Source of the DNA: Bacillota bacterium
Lineage (GTDB): Bacteria; Bacillota; Clostridia; Christensenellales; CAG-138
Length of the DNA stretch: 7,088 bases
Assembly (NCBI GenBank): GCA_023458615.1
Contig: JAEWYV010000162.1
Location: 1 to 7,088, forward strand
Direction: 5' to 3'
In this document: positions 1 to 6,182 of the stretch, in pieces
How the letters are laid out: each line of letters begins with the position of its first letter
How positions within the stretch are numbered: the first letter of the stretch is position 1
The notes under the pieces: generated by a model
Seen by the model: only the letters and a program-made list of their open reading frames with translations
What the model was told of the DNA's origin: nothing
Databases searched by the model: none
Made by a program: the position numbers and the translations under genes

Positions 1-614
1 TCCATCATGTGATGCGGCGTTTTGCCGCCAATATGCATGGACTTGATGCAGGAGACGCAATAGACCGCCACATCCTGGCAGGGCATCTGCGCCGCGCGCT
101 TTTTTTGAAACGCGGTCACTTCTTCAATGGATACATGCGGATAAAAATTATCTCCGCAGCAGACCGACCTTGTGCCGGAAAACTCGCTCTCGACAACCTC
201 GATATGCATCTTATCCAAAAGACTCCGCACTGCGGTGTGAACCTGCGGCTTCTTGCGGAAGGAGCAGGAATCGTGCACCGAGAGCTGCAACCCGTCGTAG
301 GTTGGCAGCGGCAGGGCGGGAATTCCATCCAACACCTCCCAGAGGGAGATGGTCTGGATTCCGTCGTAGAGCGAGCGAAATCTGCGGTCACACCCTGCGC
401 AGTTGTTGATGATGGTCGAACCCTTTGGCAGGTTCGGCTCATGTCGACAACAGGTGGTGTGCAGTTTCGTCGGCAGAAACCGGCGGTTGAGCATGTGGAG
501 AATTTCGTCTACCGCCTCCGGCTTATAAAGGCTCATTGCGCAGCCGGGGTTAAAGTAGCATTTGTCGGGGTCAATCTCTTCGAGTGGAATACTAGGGTGC
601 CCAGGGTCGTCCAT
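1..614 (-). CDS. Two-CCG-domain cysteine-rich (Fe-S binding) protein, 3' end cut by window edge
   Basis: The reading frame stays open from an ATG at 614 to the window edge, giving 204 residues without a stop. Two cysteine-rich modules are visible. The first has Cys25 (NPGC), the Cys55-Cys56 pair and Cys72-x2-Cys75. The second has Cys117 (HDSC), Cys152-Cys153-Gly and Cys186-x2-Cys189. This double CX(n)CCG(X)nCxxC pattern is that of the CCG (cysteine-rich) domain of heterodisulfide reductase HdrB, LutA/YkgE and GlpC/GlcF-type proteins, where it binds a non-cubane Fe-S cluster or thiol substrate. An AGGAGG at 627-632 lies 12 bases before the ATG, slightly far but with no closer start. There is no N-terminal signal or membrane segment, so it is probably cytoplasmic. 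It lies 125 bases downstream of the exonuclease on the same strand; no partner oxidoreductase gene is visible. Domain assignment is firm; the specific reaction is unknown. A long plus-strand frame over the same bases is only its shadow. Confidence 0.85.
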   Translation of the reverse strand, partial: MDDPGHPSIPLEEIDPDKCYFNPGCAMSLYKPEAVDEILHMLNRRFLPTKLHTTCCRHEPNLPKGSTIINNCAGCDRRFRSLYDGIQTISLWEVLDGIPALPLPTYDGLQLSVHDSCSFRKKPQVHTAVRSLLDKMHIEVVESEFSGTRSVCCGDNFYPHVSIEEVTAFQKKRAAQMPCQDVAVYCVSCIKSMHIGGKTPHHMM

Positions 615-688
615 TGAGAACTGATTCCTCCTAATCGTGTGGTTTATTTATTTTTTGCTTCTTGCGAAACAGAAAACACGGATGTTGG

Positions 689-774
689 CGATCAATTTTT
701 GATATCTTGACCGAATGCAAAAACGTAGAATACAGGCGTTTAACGATAGATTTTGATATCCTGGCCGGAAATGC
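689..774. repeat. Imperfect direct repeat of the exonuclease gene's 3' end
   Basis: Two copies of about 30 bp lie about 55 bp apart, at 689-718 and 744-774. Both share CGAT, then TTTTGATATC (697-706 and 751-760), then yTGrCCG and AATGC, with a few mismatches and small gaps. The second copy is the last coding stretch and stop region of the exonuclease gene on the minus strand, encoding SGQDIK. The first copy lies just past the stop and could still read as FGQDIK followed by a stop. This looks like a decayed partial duplication of the gene's tail, but a paired protein-binding site cannot be excluded. Confidence 0.6.
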
Positions 775-1348
775 CATATCGCATGCGTAAATACTCATAT
801 AGGTTAGCGCAGGCAAGCGCGTCATCCAGCGCATTGTGGTGGTGCTCCAGCGGGATATCGAGTCCTGCACAAAGATCGTTGAGCTTATGGCTGCCAAAGG
901 TCGTCTTTGGGATATGCCTACGGGATTTTTCCAGCGTGCAGACATAGCGCCAGTTTTCGGCAAAGAGATTCTCTCTCAAAAGCGCTTTTCGAATCACCGG
1001 AAGATCGAACAAGGCATTATGCGCCACCAGAAGGTTGCCGGTAAAATACGGCTCTATCGTGGGCCAGAGTTCATAGAGGCTTGGCTCGTTCTCTACATCC
1101 GCGGGGCGGATGCCGTGAATCGCAATATTTGCAATATCAAACTCATCACACGGGTTCACCAAATAGTGCAGCCGGACGGGTTCTCCCTCGCCATCCACGC
1201 GAACAATGCCGATGGAACAAATCGAGCGGGAATAGCGGTTGGGCGTTTCCACATCCACAGCGGTAAAGGCGTCAAATTCGTTCCGCTCAAATAAACCCGG
1301 CAATTCGCTCGTTTCCCCTCTCACCACACCGTTGTGCAGCTGACTCAT
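740..1348 (-). CDS. DEDDh-family 3'-5' exonuclease (DnaQ/PolC-epsilon-like)
   Basis: The 202-residue product is a single RNase T/DnaQ-type exonuclease domain that would remove nucleotides from DNA or RNA 3' ends using two metal ions. The catalytic set is complete: Asp32 and Glu34 in VDVET (Exo I), Asp115 in AHNALFD (Exo II), and His171 with Asp176 in HHNALDDA (Exo III), the DEDDh signature. There is no polymerase, helicase or UvrC-like extension, so it is a stand-alone exonuclease rather than PolC or DinG, and its exact role (repair, proofreading or RNA trimming) cannot be read. The start is uncertain. The ATG at 1348 has no Shine-Dalgarno sequence and sits 7 bases after a TATAAT. An alternative TTG at residue 16 has GAGAGGGGA upstream and would leave a 187-residue protein with the whole domain. 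The gene is divergent from thiamine pyrophosphokinase, and its 3' end is partly duplicated downstream. Confidence 0.88.
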   Translation of the reverse strand: MSQLHNGVVRGETSELPGLFERNEFDAFTAVDVETPNRYSRSICSIGIVRVDGEGEPVRLHYLVNPCDEFDIANIAIHGIRPADVENEPSLYELWPTIEPYFTGNLLVAHNALFDLPVIRKALLRENLFAENWRYVCTLEKSRRHIPKTTFGSHKLNDLCAGLDIPLEHHHNALDDALACANLYEYLRMRYGISGQDIKIYR

Positions 1349-1355
1349 AAGCGCT

Positions 1356-1364
1356 ATTATACCA
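1356..1364 (-). promoter_or_regulatory. Extended -10 promoter element of the exonuclease gene
   Basis: On the minus strand the sequence reads TGGTATAAT, a perfect TATAAT preceded by the TGn extension. No good -35 hexamer is present 17 bases upstream (GGTTTC), as is usual for extended -10 promoters. Transcription should begin at about the A of the annotated ATG at 1348, so the message is either leaderless or is translated from a later start. Confidence 0.6.
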
Positions 1365-1461
1365 CATCATTTGCCAAAGAAACCGCCGATTTTCCGCCGA
1401 TTGACCCGGACAAGGCGGACATATTTGGCACGGATATCCCCTTTTCGAATACAGTAAAACA

Positions 1462-1470
1462 TGATATAAC
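1462..1470 (+). promoter_or_regulatory. Extended -10 promoter element of the thiamine pyrophosphokinase gene
   Basis: The sequence TGATATAAC combines a TGn extension with a TATAAC hexamer (five of six matches to TATAAT). TTTTCG at 1442-1447 is a weak -35 candidate at 17-bp spacing. The predicted transcription start near 1477-1478 leaves only three or four bases before the ATG at 1481, and no Shine-Dalgarno sequence is present. Confidence 0.45.
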
Positions 1471-1480
1471 TACGAATAAG

Positions 1481-2119
1481 ATGATTCATTTACCTGTCTG
1501 CTACATTGTCTGCGCACTGCCGCAGACCTATCCGTTGATTCCCAAGCGCGGCGATCTGGTCATCGCAGCGGATGGCGGCTATGCGCAGCTTGGCGGCGTA
1601 AAAGCCGACCTTGTGGTTGGGGACTTTGACTCGCTCGGCTATATTCCCGCGGGAGAGAACATCGTGCACCACCCAACGCGAAAGGACGACACGGACACTA
1701 TGCTCGCCATTCGGGAAGGGCTCAAGCGCGGTTACACCCGCTTCCTTCTGCTCGGCGGTGTTGGCGGCAGGCTGGATCACACCATGGCAAATATTCAAAC
1801 GCTCGCCTGCATCTGCGCAAACGGCGCGCGCGGCGCGCTGATTGCCGAGGGCGAAACCATCACGATGATCGAAAGCGAATCCATCCGGTTTCGGGAAGGG
1901 CTTTCGGGCACGGTCTCGGTCTTTTCCTATGGGGCTATTGCGCACGGAGTTTATGAAAGCGGCCTTTCCTACGGGCTGAACAACGCAACGCTGACGGACG
2001 ATAACCCGCTGGGCGTCAGCAACGCATTCACGGGAGAATCAGCGGAAATTTCGGTGGGTGATGGTCGACTGGTCGTGTTCTTTAACGGCATGCCGGAGGA
2101 TTGTGACCTGTTTTGCTAA
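1481..2119 (+). CDS. Thiamine pyrophosphokinase (thiamine diphosphokinase)
   Basis: This cytoplasmic enzyme transfers pyrophosphate from ATP to thiamine, making thiamine diphosphate. The 212-residue product carries the family motifs in order: AADGG (29-33), VVGDFDS (45-51), the KDDTDTMLA block (68-76) with the metal/nucleotide acidic residues, and LLGGVGGRLDH (90-100). The C-terminal half (about 130-212) matches the thiamine-binding beta-sandwich region in position and ends near the family's usual length of about 210. I chose the ATG at 1481. The frame can be extended to a GTG at 1334, but that would overlap the divergent exonuclease gene and add 49 residues (HDITTNK before the ATG) that do not look like the family. 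No Shine-Dalgarno sequence precedes 1481, and an extended -10 lies just upstream. No TPP riboswitch-like leader is possible in so short a 5' end. No convincing terminator follows. Bacterial equivalents are called thiN or, in Clostridia, simply thiamine diphosphokinase. Confidence 0.92.
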   Translation: MIHLPVCYIVCALPQTYPLIPKRGDLVIAADGGYAQLGGVKADLVVGDFDSLGYIPAGENIVHHPTRKDDTDTMLAIREGLKRGYTRFLLLGGVGGRLDHTMANIQTLACICANGARGALIAEGETITMIESESIRFREGLSGTVSVFSYGAIAHGVYESGLSYGLNNATLTDDNPLGVSNAFTGESAEISVGDGRLVVFFNGMPEDCDLFC

Positions 2120-2220
2120 TATGTCCCGGTTCGCTGCAAAATCGCGCTTCGTGGCAGTTTTCTAGACCATTCATACAGATTTGAGGAAAAATTGACGCTG
2201 TTTTGCTATCGTATCTCTCG

Positions 2221-2239
2221 GTGCGCAATGGTGGCGCAC
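2221..2239. promoter_or_regulatory. Inverted repeat upstream of the two-component operon
   Basis: Perfect 6-bp arms GTGCGC (2221-2226) and GCGCAC (2234-2239) flank a 7-base spacer, 35 bases before the response regulator start. It lacks a T-tract, so it is not a terminator. It could be an operator or a short leader hairpin. I could not fix the promoter: TTGACG (2192-2197) and TTGAGG (2181-2186) are -35 candidates without a well-spaced -10, and GATAAT at 2255-2260 is too close to the ribosome binding site. Confidence 0.35.
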
Positions 2240-2274
2240 TCGTTCAGTTTGTTTGATAATCTCAGGGGGAAGAT

Positions 2275-2952
2275 ATGTTTCACATTTTAGTCGTGGAGGA
2301 TGACCGGGCGCTGCGGGAACTTTTTTGTACCGTACTGTCAAAGAACGGCTTCGTCTATCACGAAGCGCGGGACGGCGCGGACGCCTGGGATGTATTGGAA
2401 AAACAGTATATCGACCTTGTAGTGACGGACATCATGATGCCGAACATGGATGGCTTTGAGTTCGTCAAAAGCCTGCGCAGCAACGGCATGAACATGCCCG
2501 TGCTCATGATTACCGCAAAGGACACGTTTGAAGATATGCAGAGCGGTTTTCTCGCGGGGACGGACGACTATATGGTCAAGCCTGTCAATGTCAACGAGAT
2601 GATCCTTCGCATCAACGCGCTATTAAAGCGCGCGCAGATCGTCAACGAAAAGAAAATCCAGTTTGAGAACGCCGAACTCCGCTACGACGACCTAACGGTC
2701 TGCATCAGCGGGGATTGCAGTGTTTTGCCGCAAAAGGAGTTTTATATCCTCTACAAACTACTCTCCAACCCCAGCCGCGTCTTCACCAAACAACAGATTA
2801 TGGATGAAATATGGGGCATGGACACAGAGAGCGACCCGCATACGCTGGACGTGCACATCAGTCGCCTTCGGGAGCGTTTTAAGGATAATGCGCTGTTTGA
2901 AATCGTAACCATACGCGGCTTGGGCTACAAGGCGGTAAAAAAGCATGCCTAA
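2275..2952 (+). CDS. OmpR/PhoB-family response regulator
   Basis: This DNA-binding response regulator has 225 residues, typical for the family. The receiver domain (about 1-118) has the acidic pair Glu8-Asp9-Asp10, phospho-acceptor Asp52 in VVTDIMMPNMDG, Thr80 in MITAKD, Tyr99 and Lys102 in the DDYMVKP switch motif. The winged-helix effector domain (about 130-223) ends with the recognition-helix and wing motifs DVHISRLRERF and TIRGLGYK. The ATG at 2275 follows AGGGGGA at 2264-2270 with 4-base spacing. The stop overlaps the kinase start by 8 bases, so the pair is translationally coupled and the cognate partner is clear. The regulated genes are not identifiable from the window; the inverted repeat at 2221-2239 could be an autoregulatory operator, which is only a guess. 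Residues VNEKKIQFENAEL form the interdomain linker. Confidence 0.95.
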   Translation: MFHILVVEDDRALRELFCTVLSKNGFVYHEARDGADAWDVLEKQYIDLVVTDIMMPNMDGFEFVKSLRSNGMNMPVLMITAKDTFEDMQSGFLAGTDDYMVKPVNVNEMILRINALLKRAQIVNEKKIQFENAELRYDDLTVCISGDCSVLPQKEFYILYKLLSNPSRVFTKQQIMDEIWGMDTESDPHTLDVHISRLRERFKDNALFEIVTIRGLGYKAVKKHA

Positions 2953-4003
2953 ACTGCCGGAAATCAAAGCGCGTCCCCGCGCGGCGCAAATCTTCGCCGT
3001 GCTCATCGCTGGCATCATCACCGCGTCGATGGTGCTCACCTATGGCATTATCTATGTTCTGCTGAAGCTGAAGATTGGAACGCTCACAGCTGTGATCACA
3101 TCCTCTACCTATATCGGCATCTTCACCACGATACTCGGCATCGGTATCGCGGCCTATGTCTCCACGAAGATGCTCTCGCCCGTTATCAAGATCAACGACG
3201 CGGCAAAGAAGGTCGCGCGCGGAGACTTTTCCGTCCGGCTGGAAGAAAAAAGCATCGCAAAAGAGATTGAAGAGATTGCGACCAGCTTCAACATCATGGT
3301 CAAGGAGCTGAGCAATACCGAAACCCTGCGCACCGATTTTGTGAGCAATGTTTCCCACGAGTTTAAAACGCCGCTCTCCGCCATTGAGGGCTATGCGACA
3401 CTGCTACAGGACGAACGACTGAGCCGCGAAGAGCAAGCGCTATACGTCTCCCGCATTCTGGAAAACACGAGCCGCCTCGGCAAGCTTACACAGAGCATCC
3501 TGTCTCTCTCGCAGCTGGAAAACCAGGAGATCGTGCTGCAAAAGGAAAGCTATATGCTCGACGAGCAAATTCGCCGCGTGCTGCTGGGCTATGAGCCGCT
3601 ATGGGAGGAAAAGGAGCTAAACATCGACCTCGCGCTGGAGGCAACACAGTATTACGGCAGCAAATCGCTGCTCGCGCAGGTTTGGAGTAATCTCATTGAC
3701 AATGCCATCAAGTTCTCCAAACCCGGAGGAACGCTCTCCATCGGCTGCCGGGAGTTGGAAGGCGCCATCATCGTCCGCATCAAGGATACCGGCATCGGCA
3801 TGTCCGAAGAAGTACGCCTGCATGCATTTGACAAGTTTTATCAAGGCGAACATTCCCATACGACGCAGGGCAGCGGTTTGGGGCTCGCGTTGGTACGGCG
3901 CATCGTAACCCTCTGCAGCGGCACCATTGAAATCCGCAGCAAAGAGGGCAAGGGAACCGAAATTTTGGTCGCGCTCAAGTCCGCCTTGCCGCCCGCGGCA
4001 TAA
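2945..4003 (+). CDS. Membrane sensor histidine kinase with very short external loop
   Basis: The 352-residue kinase partners the upstream response regulator. A basic N-terminus is followed by two membrane segments, about 16-40 and 49-72, separated by only about eight residues (KLKIGTLT). A HAMP-like linker (about 73-125, with LSPVIKINDAAKKVARGDFS) leads to the dimerisation/phosphoacceptor domain with His138 in VSHEFKTPL. The ATPase domain has the N box (WSNLIDNAIKFS, 247-258), G1 box (DTGIGM, 281-286), F box (FDKFYQGE) and G2 box (GSGLGLALV, 309-317). All catalytic elements are intact. The lack of an extracellular sensing domain suggests it senses within or at the membrane or through an accessory protein, as in intramembrane-sensing kinases of Firmicutes; no such accessory gene (for example an ABC transporter) is adjacent. 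The start at 2945 overlaps the regulator gene by 8 bases. An intrinsic terminator follows 24 bases after the stop. Confidence 0.94.
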   Translation: MPKLPEIKARPRAAQIFAVLIAGIITASMVLTYGIIYVLLKLKIGTLTAVITSSTYIGIFTTILGIGIAAYVSTKMLSPVIKINDAAKKVARGDFSVRLEEKSIAKEIEEIATSFNIMVKELSNTETLRTDFVSNVSHEFKTPLSAIEGYATLLQDERLSREEQALYVSRILENTSRLGKLTQSILSLSQLENQEIVLQKESYMLDEQIRRVLLGYEPLWEEKELNIDLALEATQYYGSKSLLAQVWSNLIDNAIKFSKPGGTLSIGCRELEGAIIVRIKDTGIGMSEEVRLHAFDKFYQGEHSHTTQGSGLGLALVRRIVTLCSGTIEIRSKEGKGTEILVALKSALPPAA

Positions 4004-4026
4004 GGGCCTGCCACAGTTCTGATTCA

Positions 4027-4060
4027 ACAGCCGGAATCGTGAAGATTCGGCTGTTTTTTT
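4027..4060 (+). terminator. Intrinsic terminator of the two-component operon
   Basis: ACAGCCGGAATC (4027-4038) pairs with GATTCGGCTGT (4044-4054) across a GTGAA loop, with one bulged G in the left arm, and a run of seven T follows to 4060. It sits 24 bases after the kinase stop. There is no matching A-tract on the left, so it acts on the plus strand only. Confidence 0.92.
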
Positions 4061-4231
4061 GCTTGCATTTTTACGCTGCTTTTTGCTTTTTTTATTTTTG
4101 CCCTGATTCAATCATCATGCAGAACCGTGTCTGTTGCGAATTTGCGGCATTTATGGCAGAACAATCATCAAACACAGCCGTTCTTGTTGAGAATTTGTTG
4201 AAGTTGCATTGAACTTTGTTTGAGGAAGGAT

Positions 4232-4240
4232 TGATAGAAT
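4232..4240 (+). promoter_or_regulatory. Candidate promoter of the degV operon (extended -10)
   Basis: TGATAGAAT is a TGn extension followed by TAGAAT (five of six matches). The best -35 candidate, TTGAAC at 4209-4214, is 20 bp away, longer than ideal, so promoter activity would lean on the extended -10. The predicted transcription start is near 4247, giving a leader of about 74 bases. Confidence 0.4.
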
Positions 4241-4249
4241 GGCACATTC

Positions 4250-4295
4250 CCTCTCTATGCGCGGTTTTGTAGACGCGCGCCCGCATAGCATGAGG
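4250..4295 (+). promoter_or_regulatory. Leader hairpin upstream of the first degV gene
   Basis: CTATGCG (4255-4261) pairs perfectly with CGCATAG (4282-4288), and the outer CCTC (4250-4253) can pair with GAGG (4292-4295) across a small internal loop. The left arm could instead pair as GCGCG with CGCGC at 4274-4278. No T-tract follows, and the ribosome binding site at 4306-4310 stays free. It may be a 5' stabilising stem or an operator. Confidence 0.35.
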
Positions 4296-4320
4296 CCAGT
4301 GAATTTGGAGTAAATATCAT

Positions 4321-5148
4321 ATGAAATATACCCTTGTTGCCGATAGCAGTTGTGACCTGACGGACGAACTCCGCACCGAATGGGGCGTGAAAAGCGTTCC
4401 CTTAACGCTCACGCTCGGAGAAGAATCCTATACGGACGACGAAAACCTTGACGTGCCGGACTTCATGCGCCGCATGCACGCCTGCAAGGGTCGCGTGGGT
4501 TCTGCCGCACCCGCTCCGGGACTTTACGCCGAAGCCTTTGGCACCGGCGAAGCATTCGCCGTTACACTATCGAGCAGCCTCTCCGGCTCCTATGCCTCCG
4601 CGATGGCGGGCAAGAGCATTGCGGAGGAATCCGGCGCAAAGGTGCATGTCTTTGACTCGCGCAGCGCAGCCGCCGCCGAAGTGCTCATCGTCATGAAGAT
4701 TCGAAAATTCATCGAAGAGGGCCTTCAGCGTTCCGAAATTATTCAAAAGGTGGAGCATTTCATCAAGGAGATGCGCACGTTCTTTGTGTTGGACAACATC
4801 GATAATCTGCTGAAGAACGGCAGACTCAACCGCATCACTGCAACCATCATCTCAACGCTGCATATCCGCCCCATCATGGGTGCGGACGGGGACGGCAACA
4901 TCTCCCTCTTCTCCCATGTGCAGGGTTGGAAACAGGTGGTTCGCAAGCTCGCGGACACCATTGAAAACGACGGGCGCAGCACGGAAGGCCAAAGCCTCGT
5001 GATTACCCACTGTGATAACCCTTCTCTTGCCGAAGAACTCAAGGCGGAGATTGAGCGGCGCTATCGCTTTGCAGAGATTCTTGTGTTGCCAACGCGTGGC
5101 TTAAGCTCGCTCTACGCCAACGACAAGGGCGTTATTATGTCGTTCTAA
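4321..5148 (+). CDS. DegV family protein (fatty-acid-binding, FakB-like), first copy
   Basis: The 275-residue product is a DegV/FakB-type protein. The family holds a single fatty acid in a buried pocket and, in characterised cases, presents it to the kinase FakA for phosphorylation; no fakA is in the window. Visible family motifs are ADSSCDL (7-13), the SAAPAP loop (61-66) where the family often has TSQPS, SSSLSGSYASA (84-94), and LDNIDNLLKNGRLNR before the second domain. The C-terminus is unusual compared with the neighbour: RGLSSLYANDKGVIMSF replaces the SHTGPGT signature, so Tyr265 stands where His278 sits in the second copy. It therefore belongs to a different DegV subgroup and may bind a different ligand. 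The ATG at 4321 follows TGGAG with 10-base spacing. It heads a probable two-gene operon, with 56 bases to the next gene and no terminator between. Ligand and role are inferred. Confidence 0.9.
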   Translation: MKYTLVADSSCDLTDELRTEWGVKSVPLTLTLGEESYTDDENLDVPDFMRRMHACKGRVGSAAPAPGLYAEAFGTGEAFAVTLSSSLSGSYASAMAGKSIAEESGAKVHVFDSRSAAAAEVLIVMKIRKFIEEGLQRSEIIQKVEHFIKEMRTFFVLDNIDNLLKNGRLNRITATIISTLHIRPIMGADGDGNISLFSHVQGWKQVVRKLADTIENDGRSTEGQSLVITHCDNPSLAEELKAEIERRYRFAEILVLPTRGLSSLYANDKGVIMSF

Positions 5149-5204
5149 GGCATGCAACGCTGCCTGAATATCCATCGACAAAATTACACCAAACGGAGGA
5201 AATC

Positions 5205-6095
5205 ATGAATTCGTATATCCTGACCTGCTGTTCGACCGTCGATTTGTCCAAGGAGTATCTTGATAAACGGGGAATCCCCTATGTGTGCTTCCACTTTACC
5301 ATCGACGGCACAGAGTATCCGGATGATCTTGGCCAGAGTATGCCGTTTGAGCAGTTTTATGCGCGGATTCAAGCCGGCGCAATGCCAACCACCTCTCTGG
5401 TCAACACCGAGCAGTTCCTTGCGTTTTTTGAGCCATTTTTAAAGGATGGCAAGGACATTCTGCATCTCTCCTTCTCTTCCGGTCTCTCTGGCTCCTATGC
5501 CAGCGCAATCCTTGCGCGGGACGAGCTGCAGGCGCGCTACCCGGAGCGCAAGATCATTGTCGTCGATTCCCTCGGCGCCTCATCCGGCTACGGGCTGATG
5601 CTTGATACCCTTGCGGACATGCGAGATGCGGGTTCGTCGCTTACGGATACCGCCGCATGGATCGAAGAAAACAAACTGAATATGCACCATTGGTTTTTCT
5701 CCACCGATCTGACGCACTATAAGCGCGGCGGTCGCATTTCGCCAACAGCGTTTGTCATCGGTTCCCTGCTCAATATCTATCCATTGATGAACATGGACGA
5801 CGGCGGGCACCTCACCCCGCGCTTTAAGATCAACGGCAAAAAGCGCGTGATGCGCGAGATGGTCAAGCAGATGGAGCTGCATGCGGAGAACGGCCTCGAC
5901 TATAGCAAAAAGTGCTTTATCTCTAACTCCGCCTGCATGGAGGATGCCGAGACGGTTGCCGCGCTCGTGGAATCCACCTTCCCGAAGCTCAACGGCAAGG
6001 TGCTCATCAATAGCGTAGGTACCGTTGTCGGTTCCCACACTGGCCCCGGCACGGTCGCGCTCTTCTTCTGGGGCGATTCCAGAAAGAAAGCATAA
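5205..6095 (+). CDS. DegV family protein (fatty-acid-binding, FakB-like), second copy
   Basis: This 296-residue paralogue has the full C-terminal DegV signature GSHTGPGTVALFF (276-288, His278) and the ligand-loop motifs PTTSLVN (61-67) and SSGLSGSYASA (91-101). In characterised FakB proteins equivalent Thr/Ser and His residues contact the fatty-acid carboxylate. The N-terminal motif is TCCSTVDL, with Cys9 where the first copy has Asp8 of DSS. The KRGGRIS segment precedes the second domain as in the family. A strong ribosome binding site, GGAGGA at 5195-5200, lies 4 bases before the ATG, so this gene may be translated more strongly than the first copy. A perfect intrinsic terminator follows 15 bases after the stop, closing the operon. 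The cytoplasmic lipid-carrier role is inferred from the family. Confidence 0.92.
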   Translation: MNSYILTCCSTVDLSKEYLDKRGIPYVCFHFTIDGTEYPDDLGQSMPFEQFYARIQAGAMPTTSLVNTEQFLAFFEPFLKDGKDILHLSFSSGLSGSYASAILARDELQARYPERKIIVVDSLGASSGYGLMLDTLADMRDAGSSLTDTAAWIEENKLNMHHWFFSTDLTHYKRGGRISPTAFVIGSLLNIYPLMNMDDGGHLTPRFKINGKKRVMREMVKQMELHAENGLDYSKKCFISNSACMEDAETVAALVESTFPKLNGKVLINSVGTVVGSHTGPGTVALFFWGDSRKKA

Positions 6096-6110
6096 GAAAA
6101 CGCCTCATTT

Positions 6111-6138
6111 GCTCCCGCAATCACGCGGGAGCTTTTTT
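6111..6138 (+). terminator. Intrinsic terminator of the degV operon
   Basis: A perfect 8-bp stem, GCTCCCGC (6111-6118) with GCGGGAGC (6125-6132), encloses a 6-base loop and is followed by six T. It starts 15 bases after the second degV stop and separates that operon from the promoter at 6154. Confidence 0.95.
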
Positions 6139-6153
6139 GTTGTAAAAAAGAGC

Positions 6154-6182
6154 TTGACAAGTTCCGTATTGTTCCATATTAT
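6154..6182 (+). promoter_or_regulatory. Near-consensus sigma-A promoter of the HTH-hydrolase operon
   Basis: A perfect TTGACA (6154-6159) is separated by exactly 17 bp from TATTAT (6177-6182, five of six matches). The predicted transcription start is near 6189, giving a leader of about 56 bases. The 17-bp spacer is of normal length, unlike the 19-20 bp spacers activated by classical MerR proteins. The tandem repeats at 6161-6190 cover the spacer and the -10, so binding there would be expected to repress. Confidence 0.88.

Larger units (their letters stand above)
4061..4320. other. Non-coding stretch between two-component operon and degV pair
   Basis: Together with the terminator this forms a 317-base gap without a gene. 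A T-rich tract (about 4062-4100) follows the terminator, then an AT-rich section with several TTGAA/TTGTT words. A putative extended -10 (4232-4240), a leader hairpin (4250-4295) and a ribosome binding site TGGAG (4306-4310) complete the approach to the first degV gene. A 64-codon minus-strand frame at 4092-4286 lacks a ribosome binding site and recognisable features, so I do not call it. No tRNA or known riboswitch pattern was seen. Confidence 0.6.

Noticed and set aside
9..617. Plus-strand open frame of 202 codons
   Set aside because: It is antisense to the clear CCG-domain protein, has no ribosome binding site and no recognisable motifs.
1334..1480. N-terminal extension of thiamine pyrophosphokinase from a GTG at 1334
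   Set aside because: It overlaps the divergent exonuclease start, adds residues unlike the family and crosses both promoter elements.
1471..1480. TPP riboswitch before thiamine pyrophosphokinase
   Set aside because: The predicted leader is a few bases long and no thi-box-like sequence is visible upstream.
2134..2161. CTGC...GCAG followed by TTTT after thiamine pyrophosphokinase, a possible terminator
   Set aside because: The stem is only four pairs with a long loop, too weak to support.
4201..4216. AAGTT...AACTT inverted repeat upstream of the degV promoter
   Set aside because: Five-base arms in AT-rich DNA are easily due to chance.
4092..4286. Minus-strand 64-codon frame in the intergenic gap
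   Set aside because: No ribosome binding site, no motif, and it overlaps the predicted promoter and leader hairpin.
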